Assembly (NCBI RefSeq): GCF_004138335.1
Contig: NZ_RYFW01000004.1
Location: 186,001-250,000, forward strand
Reading direction: 5' to 3'
From: Peristeroidobacter agariperforans
GTDB lineage: Bacteria > Pseudomonadota > Gammaproteobacteria > Steroidobacterales > Steroidobacteraceae
Length of the DNA stretch: 64,000 nucleotides
Below the pieces are notes generated by a model. That model made no database searches. It saw nothing but the letters and a program-made list of their open reading frames with translations, and was not told the DNA's origin. Shown piece after piece: positions 43,610-52,427 of this stretch; position 1 is the first letter of the stretch, and every line of letters starts with the position of its first letter. A program made the translations under genes and the position numbers.

Positions 43610-45040
43610 CTAAGCTTTCTTCATAAACAAACGGAGCACGTCACGATCCGCGGGCATCAGATGGATGCGCGTGAGTGCCAGGAATATGACGCCGCCGCCG
43701 GCGCTCAGCGCCAGCAGGCGAGCCAGCGGCGGAAACTCCACGGCCCGCAGCTCGATGTCGGCGAAATAAAGTAGCGTCGCCATGACCAAGGCCTTCGCCA
43801 TCGAAGGCAGGATTGCGCCGAGCAGCCGAGGCAGTGTCTGCTGCATCAGATGCAGCAGTACGCCCAGCGAAATCGCCGCATTGATCAAAGTGACGAAGAA
43901 ATAGGCGGCCGCGAGACCCAGCAGCCCCCACTGCACGCCGGTGATGAAGCCCGTGACGTGCAGGATGCTGCTGACCACGCCGAGACGCAGCAGCAGATCG
44001 GTGCGCCCCAGCGCCTGGAATACGACACCGCCGGCGCTCACCAGCGACTGAATGAAACCGATCGGCGCGAGCCACATGATCAGCGCCGCGACCATGCCCC
44101 AAGAATCGCCCAGCGCGACGTCGACGAACGGCTCGCGCAGTACGAACAGCCCAGCCATCATCGGCGCGGTGAAGAATGAGATCACCGACAGCAGGCGCAA
44201 GTGCATGGCGCCCAGCTCCTGCGGCGAATGCTGGTGCCGGCTCATCATCGGAAACAGTGCTCGCGTCGCGACGAATGTGAGGTTCTGCAACGGAAACAAC
44301 ATCACTCGATACGCGAGCGAATAGGGGCCCAGCGCGGCCGGCCCGAGCATGCGGCCGATGATCATCGTGTCGGCGTTGCGTGAGAAGTAGTTCACCAGGT
44401 TGAATCCAAACAAGCTGCCGCTGTAACTCCACAAGACTCTGGCGTGTTCGGAGCTCCAGCCCCATTTCATCTTCGCGTCCGACACGATCCAGAACTGAAT
44501 CGCCGAAAGCACCGCGACCGTCAGTGTTTGCAGCACCAGGGCGTATGGCCCCGCGCCGAGATACGCGGACACCACGGCGACTGTGAATCCCGTCAAAAGA
44601 GCGACGATCTCGATGCGAGCGACGGTCGAGAACTTCGACGCGCGCTCGAGCAATGCCTGGTGCACGGTCGTGGCGCTGAGAAACGGAAACGACAGCGCAC
44701 TCAGCTGCACCAGCGGCGCGAGCCCTGCTGCCTGGAAAACGCGTTCGGCGAAGAACGAAAAGCCGAACAGGCACACCGCGAGCCCGAGACCGATGAAGGT
44801 ATTGGTCCAGTGCGCCGTCAGCACGGTCAATTCATCGAGCGTGTCCCGCTGAATGATCGCGGACGCCATGCCCATGTCCCGCAGCAACAGCGCGAAATTC
44901 GTGATAGCGAACACGATCGCGACCAGGCCAAAGTCGGCTGGCGTCAGCAGCCGGGACAGAACCAACAGGCCGAGCAGCTGCACGCAAATTCGCGTGACCT
45001 GGATCATGCCGACCCAGCGCACATTACGAACGGCGGACAT
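43610..45040 (-). CDS. polysaccharide flippase, Wzx/MOP family
   Basis: A 476-residue membrane protein with about 12-14 helices. RLLTPADFGLVAIVFAITNFALLLRDMGMASAIIQR is typical of the WzxC-type branch of the MOP superfamily. It would flip undecaprenyl-linked repeat units to the periplasm. Its ATG overlaps the acyltransferase stop by one base (TGATG), so they are translationally coupled. Confidence 0.85.
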   Translation of the reverse strand: MSAVRNVRWVGMIQVTRICVQLLGLLVLSRLLTPADFGLVAIVFAITNFALLLRDMGMASAIIQRDTLDELTVLTAHWTNTFIGLGLAVCLFGFSFFAERVFQAAGLAPLVQLSALSFPFLSATTVHQALLERASKFSTVARIEIVALLTGFTVAVVSAYLGAGPYALVLQTLTVAVLSAIQFWIVSDAKMKWGWSSEHARVLWSYSGSLFGFNLVNYFSRNADTMIIGRMLGPAALGPYSLAYRVMLFPLQNLTFVATRALFPMMSRHQHSPQELGAMHLRLLSVISFFTAPMMAGLFVLREPFVDVALGDSWGMVAALIMWLAPIGFIQSLVSAGGVVFQALGRTDLLLRLGVVSSILHVTGFITGVQWGLLGLAAAYFFVTLINAAISLGVLLHLMQQTLPRLLGAILPSMAKALVMATLLYFADIELRAVEFPPLARLLALSAGGGVIFLALTRIHLMPADRDVLRLFMKKA

Positions 45041-46245
45041 CAGCGCTCCTGCTGGCTGGCGACAGTTGCGCTGCCGGCAACGAGGTCAGCCGCGACTGGA
45101 ACAGTCGCTTCGCTGGCCCGCCGTGCGAGCACACGCTCGAACTTCGGGCGCAGCCAGCGGCCGACGATTCGATAGTGACGCTCGAACGCCAGGTACAACA
45201 GATAGGCGCAGCCATGCGCTGCGACGACGGCGATGACCACGCTCACCCAGGTGCGCTCGCCCTGAGCAATGAAATTGACGTGTTCCAGGACCAGGATTAG
45301 GACGGTGTTGTGGATCAAATACAAACTGTAGCTATATGACGCCAGGAATTTCACTGACCCGCGCAGCAGGGATGGCGCGCGCTGCACGCTCATCAGCAGC
45401 GCCAGCAATCCGAACATGATCATGGCCATCAAGATCGCTGTCTGCAGATCGAAGGGCTGGAAGCCGACCTTGCCGGCGCGTCCCACCAGCGCGACTAGGC
45501 CGAATGCAGTCACTGCCGTGGCGACGCTGCGAATGTTTGCATACCCATTGGCCCGCCACAGGTGAAACAAATAGCCGGTCATGGCGCCCACCAGCCAGAT
45601 CAAGGTCAGCGATTTGCCGCCGCCTGCTGCTGCGTTCCAGATGAAAACGGGCACTGCGACGGCTGCCAACGCCGCGCCCAGCCAGCGATCGATGCGCTCG
45701 CGCTTGAGCAGACAGAAAAAGAACAAGCCCATGGACACGTAGATCCACATCTCGATCGCGACTGTCCAGAACGGCTCGGCGGAGTTATACGAGCGGATGC
45801 GCCACGGGAAGTCGATGCCTGCGAATTCCAGCCCCTGAAACGCGGCATGATCCTGCAGCATCAGCAGATTGCCCACGAAGGTGAGCACGCCGGTGTTCGT
45901 GCCGCCCTGGCTGTGATTGGTGTGGATGAGCGTCAGGTTGAAGATCGTGATCAGGATCAGTGCCGGCAGATACGGCGTCATGATGCGGGCGACACGATCG
46001 GCGAGGAAGCCGGGCAGGCGCGGCTCTGGCTTGTTCAGCCAGTTCAGCATCGACTGCATGATCAGAAAGCCAGACAACAAGAAGAACACTGCAACGCCCA
46101 GGTTGCCCAGGCTGTAAGGATCGCGGATGCCGAAGTACAACGCCATGACGTGCGCCGCAATGACCAGATTGGCGCCGGCCGCGCGCAGGGCGTCGAGGTA
46201 GGTCGACGCCAATTCGCTCATGGCATGGCCATCAGCGGGCTTCAC
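45040..46245 (-). CDS. AT3 family membrane acyltransferase
   Basis: A 401-residue protein with about ten membrane helices. FFLLSGFLIMQSM and AHVMALYFG fit the acyltransferase-3 family. It would add acetyl or succinyl groups to sugar residues of the exopolysaccharide. It overlaps the glycosyltransferase upstream by four bases and the flippase by one, showing operon structure. Confidence 0.82.
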   Translation of the reverse strand: MKPADGHAMSELASTYLDALRAAGANLVIAAHVMALYFGIRDPYSLGNLGVAVFFLLSGFLIMQSMLNWLNKPEPRLPGFLADRVARIMTPYLPALILITIFNLTLIHTNHSQGGTNTGVLTFVGNLLMLQDHAAFQGLEFAGIDFPWRIRSYNSAEPFWTVAIEMWIYVSMGLFFFCLLKRERIDRWLGAALAAVAVPVFIWNAAAGGGKSLTLIWLVGAMTGYLFHLWRANGYANIRSVATAVTAFGLVALVGRAGKVGFQPFDLQTAILMAMIMFGLLALLMSVQRAPSLLRGSVKFLASYSYSLYLIHNTVLILVLEHVNFIAQGERTWVSVVIAVVAAHGCAYLLYLAFERHYRIVGRWLRPKFERVLARRASEATVPVAADLVAGSATVASQQER

Positions 46246-47159
46246 GACCTGGCTCCCAGGCGTGCACGCAGCGCGCCGTAGTTGCGCATGCCGAGGCTGT
46301 GTTTAAGCAGCAGGCTCAGCGCATTCGGCGGTGGCAAAGCGCCGGAGAACACAGACAACGCCAGTCGCCATGACCAGCGCAAGGTGCCGGCCGCGCCCGG
46401 TGTCGGGCTCACGCTGCGAATCTCCAACCCCAGCTTTTGCGCACGGGTGAGTCGCGGATGTGCATTTAGAAACATCTGCATGACCGTCGGGTCCGGGTTC
46501 GAGCTGACGCGCCTGGGATTGCCGACGTTGCGCCACTCCACCAGCGGCTGCGGACAGAACGCGGCGGGGATGCCGGCTTCGTCCAAGGTGAGCACGAAGT
46601 CCAGATCCTGAAAACGTCGCAGCCGTTCGTTGAAGCGGCACTTCGTCAGCAGATGGCGGGGCACCATGAGGGTGCTCGTTTGCATGATGTTGCCGGACTT
46701 GAGCATGTAATCCGCCAGGCTCTCGCCGGGGAACGGCTCACGCTTGGGCAGGATGTGCTTCTCGCCGTATTCGTTGACCTGCTCGACGGCGCTGAAACAA
46801 AACGAGTCGAGCGTCTGCGTACGTAACAGCACCATTTGATTGGCGAGCTTGTTCGGCGCCCACAAGTCGTCGGCGTCGAGAAATGCGACGACATCGCCGG
46901 TCGAATGATCGATGCCGCGATTGCGGGCAGCGCCGCCGCCGCCGTTTTTTGGGCTGCGGACGACCAGCAGATCGGGGCCCGCGACGGCTTCGGCCTTTTG
47001 AATCGTGTCGTCCTTGGAGCAGTCGTCGACGACGACGATCTGCGTCGGACGCAGCGTCTGGGCTCGCGCCGTGGCGATGGCTTGTTGAATCGTGTTGCTC
47101 GCGTTGTACGCGGGAATCACGACCGACACAGTTTTGAGTGAGTTGTAGTTCATGATCAT
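46242..47159 (-). CDS. glycosyltransferase family 2
   Basis: A 305-residue GT-A transferase. SVVIPAYNASNTI at the N-terminus, IVVVDDCSKDDT, and the metal-binding DADD in VVAFLDADDLW are typical of GT2. There are no membrane helices. It would transfer a sugar from a nucleotide donor to the growing repeat unit. It overlaps both neighbours by four bases. Confidence 0.85.
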   Translation of the reverse strand: MIMNYNSLKTVSVVIPAYNASNTIQQAIATARAQTLRPTQIVVVDDCSKDDTIQKAEAVAGPDLLVVRSPKNGGGGAARNRGIDHSTGDVVAFLDADDLWAPNKLANQMVLLRTQTLDSFCFSAVEQVNEYGEKHILPKREPFPGESLADYMLKSGNIMQTSTLMVPRHLLTKCRFNERLRRFQDLDFVLTLDEAGIPAAFCPQPLVEWRNVGNPRRVSSNPDPTVMQMFLNAHPRLTRAQKLGLEIRSVSPTPGAAGTLRWSWRLALSVFSGALPPPNALSLLLKHSLGMRNYGALRARLGARS

Positions 47160-48025
47160 GTTGCCAGGTGCTGTTGCATCGCTGGGTAAGTCAGCGAGGT
47201 CGCGAACGATCCTCCGCTCAGGTGCGCCACTTCGTAGGGCCGGTCTTTACGAGGGCCCGCGAGGTGAATGACGGAAAGCGGCCGATGCGGCGCCGTGGGC
47301 TCGCACAGCAGTTTGCGTTCGGCATTCCAGACCGGACAGCTCAAATGCGGCAACCAGTTGAAGCGCGCCGGCAGGAACGCGGTCGGAAGGCTTTCGAGAT
47401 GGATCGCCGCGAACAGCGCGTGCTGATCCATATTCACCTTGCCAGTGCGCTCCAGTGCTTTGGTGTAGTAGCGCTGCCACTGTTGCCAATGCGGCGCCGT
47501 GTCTTTGAGACACAGCACGCCGATGTTGATGCTGGTCGCGAACGAGCAGCGCAGGCCGTCGAGCACGCCGAACGAGGCGACCATGTTCCCGGCCCACCAC
47601 TTCCAGTCGGTAAAGGTTTTGCGATAGCCCGGACCGTTTTCAGTGACGACGGCAGCACCGCGCGCACGCGCTCCCTCGGCATATGCAGCGACGAACTCCG
47701 GGGTTTGCATCCAAGCGTCGGCGTCGAACCACAAGTAGATTTCGTAGCCGGGAAAGTAATCGCGCAATGCTGTGCGAGCCACGAGGCCGATGTTTCGCAA
47801 CGTGCGTGCCTCGTGCGGCACGGGCAGCGTCCATTGCGGTTCGACGATCTTGCAGCCGAACTCACTCAGTTGTGTACGTTGAGCCTCGGTGAGTCCTTGA
47901 TCGATGATGCCCATGTCCAGCGCTCGGGTTTCCGCGTGCGCGCGCAGAGAGCTGATCGCAGCAATGATCCAGGGAAAGAAATGAGCGTCCCCGCCCGTGA
48001 TGATGATTTCCCTGCTCAAGCGCAT
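47156..48025 (-). CDS. glycosyltransferase, GT8-like
   Basis: A 289-residue protein starting MRLSREIIITGGDAHFFPW. The donor-binding DxD is in YLWFDADAW (Asp101, Asp103), and a later histidine segment (VIHLAGPRK) fits the C-terminal metal ligand of GT8-like folds. It would add a sugar to the exopolysaccharide repeat. First gene of the run 48 kb to 42.3 kb; divergent from the GH16 gene. Confidence 0.65.
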   Translation of the reverse strand: MRLSREIIITGGDAHFFPWIIAAISSLRAHAETRALDMGIIDQGLTEAQRTQLSEFGCKIVEPQWTLPVPHEARTLRNIGLVARTALRDYFPGYEIYLWFDADAWMQTPEFVAAYAEGARARGAAVVTENGPGYRKTFTDWKWWAGNMVASFGVLDGLRCSFATSINIGVLCLKDTAPHWQQWQRYYTKALERTGKVNMDQHALFAAIHLESLPTAFLPARFNWLPHLSCPVWNAERKLLCEPTAPHRPLSVIHLAGPRKDRPYEVAHLSGGSFATSLTYPAMQQHLAT

Positions 48026-48087
48026 GCTCCTATTGCCAGTCGGCGGCCAGATCGTGAAGATGGCCGGGAATAATTCGAGAGGTGACG

Positions 48088-48999
48088 ATGAGCATCATTG
48101 CTCTTGCAGCGGCGGCGGCCACGGCGTGTACCGCATTGTTGGGACCGCCCATCGATCCGGCGCGGCCCTACAAACAAACAGGCGAGTTCGAGCTGGTCAA
48201 GGATTACACCTTCGGCCGCCAGCGCCGGGACGCGACCATCGATACGCGCGCCAAGCTCGATCGGGAATTTTTCTATCGTTACATCTATGAGAACGGCAAG
48301 CTCGACGGGCTGAAGACGTACTGGTCGTACCATCGTGACTATCCCGACGGCGACCCGCGCTCGCTGCACGTGTTCGATGACTGCACGCTCACATTGAAAG
48401 GTCGCATTCCGCCGGGCGGCGGCTTGAAACCGCGCGGCCTGGAATCGGGCATGTTGCGTGGCAAGCTGCCCGTCACCGACGGCATGTACATCGAGATGCG
48501 AGCCAGGCTGCCGACGGGCGTTGGCGCATGGCCAGCGTTCTGGTTGAACCCGGGCGTGCAATATCCGGACGGCAAATTCTCCGAGCTGCCTTGGCCGCCG
48601 GAAATCGACATCTTCGAATTCTTCAACTGGCAGGGCCGACCGGAAACGCGCGTGATGACCGGTTACGTCCAGACGCACAAGAATCCCGAACGCTACGGCC
48701 CGCCGAAGGATCTGTGGACCAAGTTCAAGAAGAACGAATACGTCCCCGGCTTCGATTTCTCGGCTGACTTCCACGTGTTCTCGCTCGACTGGGTCAAGGA
48801 CCAGCCGATCTGGCTGCTGGACGGCGAGCCGATCAAGCAGACGTACTACGTCTGGAGCAAGCCGGTGCCCGCGCACATCCTCGTGACGAATCAGCTGGGA
48901 ATGATCCTGAAGGGCGTCGACGTGTCGACGATGAAAGCCGACGAGTCGCAGTGGAACTATGCGATCGATTACATCCGTGTGTGGCGACGGAAGCAGTGA
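48088..48999 (+). CDS. glycoside hydrolase family 16, lipoprotein-like N-terminus
   Basis: A 303-residue enzyme with the GH16 catalytic motif ExDxxE as EIDIFE (Glu172, Asp174, Glu177). The N-terminus (SIIALAAAAATACTALLG) is hydrophobic and includes a possible lipobox (ATAC) but has no basic start, so export is probable but atypical. GAGAGGTG precedes the ATG; an in-frame GTG lies six bases earlier. It is the only plus-strand gene inside the exopolysaccharide locus. It may trim or cut the polymer (beta-1,3 or beta-1,4 glucan/galactan). Confidence 0.8.
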   Translation: MSIIALAAAAATACTALLGPPIDPARPYKQTGEFELVKDYTFGRQRRDATIDTRAKLDREFFYRYIYENGKLDGLKTYWSYHRDYPDGDPRSLHVFDDCTLTLKGRIPPGGGLKPRGLESGMLRGKLPVTDGMYIEMRARLPTGVGAWPAFWLNPGVQYPDGKFSELPWPPEIDIFEFFNWQGRPETRVMTGYVQTHKNPERYGPPKDLWTKFKKNEYVPGFDFSADFHVFSLDWVKDQPIWLLDGEPIKQTYYVWSKPVPAHILVTNQLGMILKGVDVSTMKADESQWNYAIDYIRVWRRKQ

Positions 49000-49025
49000 G
49001 GGGTTGAGCGGCGGCACGTTTGCAC

Positions 49026-50006
49026 TCACGACCCGCGAACCGGAGTTCTCGACCAGCGTATTTGCTGTTTGACCCAGCCCTTGGCGCGCCCCAGTGGAGT
49101 GCGCAGCCGCCAGAGCGCGACCTTGGCGCTCGCCGTGATGTGAGATGCCCCCGGCATCACCATGGTCATCGCATCGATGCACAGCACGGGCTTGCCGGCG
49201 CCGGTGGCGATTTCGTGCGCCTGGCCGATCTCGCTCTCATAGAACATCGTCGCGCCCGTTTCGCGATATACACGAATCTTGTGCGAGCAGTGGGCGCCTT
49301 GCCGGATGCGCTCGGCGCGGCTCGGCAGATCCACCAAGTGCAACTGGCCGTAGGAAATATTGTTGGCAGCCAGCCAGTCCTCGGTGAGGCTGCGATATTT
49401 CTCGAGCCGGGCCGTGACGATATGGCCGATCTTCAACGTCGGGCGGAACAGCGGGCGTGCGCTCGAGAGGAATTTCTCGTAACGCGGGCCGTCGTCGTTC
49501 TCGTAGGCCGTCGGATCAACGCACAGCACGCCGTCCATGTCGAAGCACGCGGTCTCGACGCACGCGTGATGAAACGCGTTCCACTCGAATAGCCGGGGCA
49601 GTGGCATCGTGATGAATGAAACATCCACGCTGCTCTTGTGCGACGGCGCGACGACGGCGGCGCAAGTCGAGACGCGGCCCGAGTAGCCCGACTGCTGAAT
49701 GCGCGCCACCGCCTTCTGCATGGACCCGCCGGTTGCGATGCTGTCGTCGACCAACAGGATGTGCTGTGCCTGACGTAGCGAATTCAGTGCGATGCCAAGC
49801 TTGCGCGTGTGGCCGTGGCTGATGCTGCCGTCGGCGATGAAGGTGTCGATGTCGCAGACCAGGCGATTCAGGAACAGCCCGATCTGATACGCAGGCACCA
49901 TGCCACTGCGCGGGATGCCGACGACCAAATCCACATCCGCGGGGATCGCATACAGTTGCGACCGGATGGCGTTGGACAGCTGGGCAAATGAAACGTAACC
50001 GAACAT
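49026..50006 (-). CDS. phosphoribosyltransferase-HAD fusion protein
   Basis: A 326-residue two-domain protein. Residues 1-140 are a type I phosphoribosyltransferase with the PRPP loop ILLVDDSIATGGS (84-96) and GIPRSGM near residue 30. From about residue 150, CFDMDGVLCVD (Asp156, Asp158) starts a HAD-like domain that continues to about 290. Such a fusion in an exopolysaccharide operon suggests formation or hydrolysis of a phosphoribosyl donor, but that is inference. It follows the glycosyltransferase upstream by 13 bases. Confidence 0.72.
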   Translation of the reverse strand: MFGYVSFAQLSNAIRSQLYAIPADVDLVVGIPRSGMVPAYQIGLFLNRLVCDIDTFIADGSISHGHTRKLGIALNSLRQAQHILLVDDSIATGGSMQKAVARIQQSGYSGRVSTCAAVVAPSHKSSVDVSFITMPLPRLFEWNAFHHACVETACFDMDGVLCVDPTAYENDDGPRYEKFLSSARPLFRPTLKIGHIVTARLEKYRSLTEDWLAANNISYGQLHLVDLPSRAERIRQGAHCSHKIRVYRETGATMFYESEIGQAHEIATGAGKPVLCIDAMTMVMPGASHITASAKVALWRLRTPLGRAKGWVKQQIRWSRTPVRGS

Positions 50007-50019
50007 TCAGCGCTCCTGC

Positions 50020-51261
50020 TCAGGCGCTCGCGGCGGCGGCGGTGGCCGACGAACGTGCGGGGGAGCTCGCACGCGCCTTCTGCAACTCCGCGATGCGCTG
50101 CTGTAACTGCAGCCCGCGGTCTTCCCATCGATACAAGGTCTTCGCCTGCTCGAACGCGTCCGTCTGCAAGCGATTCAAATGCTCCAGACGGTCGATGTGC
50201 TCGACGATGGCGGACGTAAGACCCGCGAAATCGGTGCTGGTGAGCAAATCCTCGCGCAGCTTGGGGGGCAGCCCCGCAGCGGCGGCGTCGACGGTCGCCA
50301 CCGGGACGCGGCCGAAGATGTAATCCAGGAATTTCAGCTTGAAACCGCCGCCGATCAGCTCCGGAACGATGGCAATGCGCGCCTGCGCCAGGAACGGCGC
50401 GAGGTCTTTGACGAAGCCTTCGAAGCGCGTTGCGCGGGTGGCGGCGAGCAATGTTTGTTTCAGATCATCCGGTACGTCGCCGGCGACGACCAGCTCGATG
50501 CCGTGCGCGGCGAACTGGGCGTCGGCGTGCTCGACGAAGCGAGCGAGATTCTCGCGCTTCACGACCCATTGGAACGAGCCGACGATAACCGCGCGACGCG
50601 GGACTGAAGCATCGATGACCCGCTCGGGTGCAACGGCGCCGTCATAGCCAGGTGTCAGCGTGAGCGTGTTGTTGTCGCTGCGATGAGCGCGCAATGCCTG
50701 CTCATCTTCGATGGTGATAGCCGACACCAGGTCGACCTCGCGCAGCAGTCGACGCTCCAGACGGCGAACCTTGTAATAGTTCTGCCAAAGCGCCAGTCGC
50801 TTCGGCAAGCCGGCTTCAGCTTGCTTCGCCATGGAGTGCCACAACACTTCCTCGTGATTGTGAGAAACGTGGACCAGGATGACGTTCGCGCCGAGTTTCG
50901 TCGCGCGATAGGCTTTGCAGCGATCCAGCGCCCATCCGCTGCCATAGCTGTCGAAGACGATCGCATCCCACGGCTCACGCAGTTGCTCTTCGAGCAGCGC
51001 ACGATAGGCGCTCGTCGAATCGACAGCTGCGGTCAGCGGAAAACGATTCAACAAGGCGATGGCAGTGCTCCGGCGATCGCCCGGCACAGAAACCCATTCC
51101 ATGCGAGCACGGTTCTGCGGCGCGGCTTCAGTGCTGCCAAAGCCGAGCACGCGGACGAACGCACCGGCCTGCGCCAGCGCTTCGGAAAGCTTTGCCGAGT
51201 ACACCTTCAACCCCTCGTTCATGGGGTAGGGCACGTGCCGGCTGATCCACAAACATCTCAT
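50020..51261 (-). CDS. glycosyltransferase, GT4/GT-B-like
   Basis: A 413-residue protein starting MRCLWISRHVPYPMNEGLKVYS. The ATG overlaps the stop of the GT2 gene upstream (ATGA), which fixes the start; a longer frame upstream is a shadow of that gene. The C-terminal half has RRAVIVGSFQWVVKREN, IELVVAGDVPDD, and IAIVPELIGGGFKLKFLDYI, the donor-binding fold of GT-B enzymes. The tail of about 20 residues is Ala/Ser rich. It would add a sugar to the repeat unit. Confidence 0.8.
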   Translation of the reverse strand: MRCLWISRHVPYPMNEGLKVYSAKLSEALAQAGAFVRVLGFGSTEAAPQNRARMEWVSVPGDRRSTAIALLNRFPLTAAVDSTSAYRALLEEQLREPWDAIVFDSYGSGWALDRCKAYRATKLGANVILVHVSHNHEEVLWHSMAKQAEAGLPKRLALWQNYYKVRRLERRLLREVDLVSAITIEDEQALRAHRSDNNTLTLTPGYDGAVAPERVIDASVPRRAVIVGSFQWVVKRENLARFVEHADAQFAAHGIELVVAGDVPDDLKQTLLAATRATRFEGFVKDLAPFLAQARIAIVPELIGGGFKLKFLDYIFGRVPVATVDAAAAGLPPKLREDLLTSTDFAGLTSAIVEHIDRLEHLNRLQTDAFEQAKTLYRWEDRGLQLQQRIAELQKARASSPARSSATAAAASA

Positions 51262-52427
51262 TCGGCGACCTTGCGTAACGAGGCGACCGGCGTCCAGGTC
51301 TGGAACCGTTCGCCACGCACCGATTTCCAGACACCCAATCCCGCGCCCGCCATGCTGGTGACGATGTCGACGATCTGCGAGAACGGCTTGATCGCGTAAC
51401 GGGCGCCGAGAATGAAACCAATGAAGGCAGCAGCGACCAGCACCACTGCAGCCCAGGTGTAGCCTGCAACCGCCAGCGCCGCGACCGTGAAGACGCCGCT
51501 GAGCGCGAGGAAGTAGATGCACAGCCAGCGCAGCAGCTTGTGCGACACATATTTATAGACGGTCAGGAAGTTCAGCTTGCGGATGTGCGGCCAGATCAGC
51601 CGATGCACATTGAACGCCTGGCAAGCGATGCGCGCCTTGCGGCCGAACTCGTCGGTCGCGTTGCTCGCCGATTCTTCGAAGGCGCGCGCGTCCTTCGACT
51701 GCACGATGCGATAGCCCTGGATCAGCACCCAGAACGATACGAACATGTCGTCGATGATGTGATCGGGCGGCGCTTTGTGCAGCGAACGGCGGATTGCAAA
51801 CAGTGATCCGTCTGCGCCCATCACCGAGCCGGTCTCCTGTTCGAGCCGCTTGATGCCTTCTTCCAGGCGCCAATACAGCGAGCCGGTCGATGCGGTCACC
51901 GAAGCGCCGGCGTTGGTGTAGATGAGATTGCCGCAGACGCAGCCGATCTCCGGATCCTCGAAAGAAGCGCGCAGCTTGTCGAGTACTTCCATGTCCAGCA
52001 TGACGTTCGCGTCCGTAAACAGGATCACGTCGCCGGTGGCGCGGCTCGCCAGCAGGTTCATGCCATACGTCTTGCCATGCCGTGCAGGCGAGACATGGAA
52101 GTTGATGTGCGGAGCGTAGGCGCGCAGGCGCTTGGCGGTCTGATCGCTGGCCGCGTCCACATAGATGAGAATCTCCAGGCCGGGCTCGCGTTGCTTGAGC
52201 GCGAGCAGGTTCTGCAGTTTCTCGCGGATCACGCCTTCCTCGTTGTAGGCGCACATGCAGATCGTGAAGTCGATCTGCCGTTTGCGGGCCGGCGGCGGCG
52301 GGGCGCGATGCGGCCACAGCTTTTTCATCAGCTTCAGCGACAGTGGATAGGTGACGAACGGATGCTGGGCCAAACCCAGGCAGATCAGCGCCAGCACCAG
52401 CAGAACGAGTTCGAGTGACATGGTCAT
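51258..52427 (-). CDS. membrane glycosyltransferase family 2
   Basis: A 389-residue protein with an N-terminal helix (LELVLLVLALICLG), a GT2 catalytic core (FTICMCAYNEEG, VILFTDANVMLD with the DxD-like Asp-Ala-Asn, and MGADGSLFAIRR), and two or three C-terminal helices at about residues 290-350. This layout is typical of processive or EpsC-like glycosyltransferases. Its ATG overlaps the Wzy stop as ATGA. Confidence 0.85.
   Translation of the reverse strand: MTMSLELVLLVLALICLGLAQHPFVTYPLSLKLMKKLWPHRAPPPPARKRQIDFTICMCAYNEEGVIREKLQNLLALKQREPGLEILIYVDAASDQTAKRLRAYAPHINFHVSPARHGKTYGMNLLASRATGDVILFTDANVMLDMEVLDKLRASFEDPEIGCVCGNLIYTNAGASVTASTGSLYWRLEEGIKRLEQETGSVMGADGSLFAIRRSLHKAPPDHIIDDMFVSFWVLIQGYRIVQSKDARAFEESASNATDEFGRKARIACQAFNVHRLIWPHIRKLNFLTVYKYVSHKLLRWLCIYFLALSGVFTVAALAVAGYTWAAVVLVAAAFIGFILGARYAIKPFSQIVDIVTSMAGAGLGVWKSVRGERFQTWTPVASLRKVAE

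Noticed and set aside
51262-51522. Longer N-terminus for the GT4-like glycosyltransferase
   Set aside because: The extra 87 codons run inside the upstream GT2 gene and are Arg/His/Gly-rich; the ATGA junction at 51258-51261 and the sequence MRCLWISRHVPYP give the natural start.
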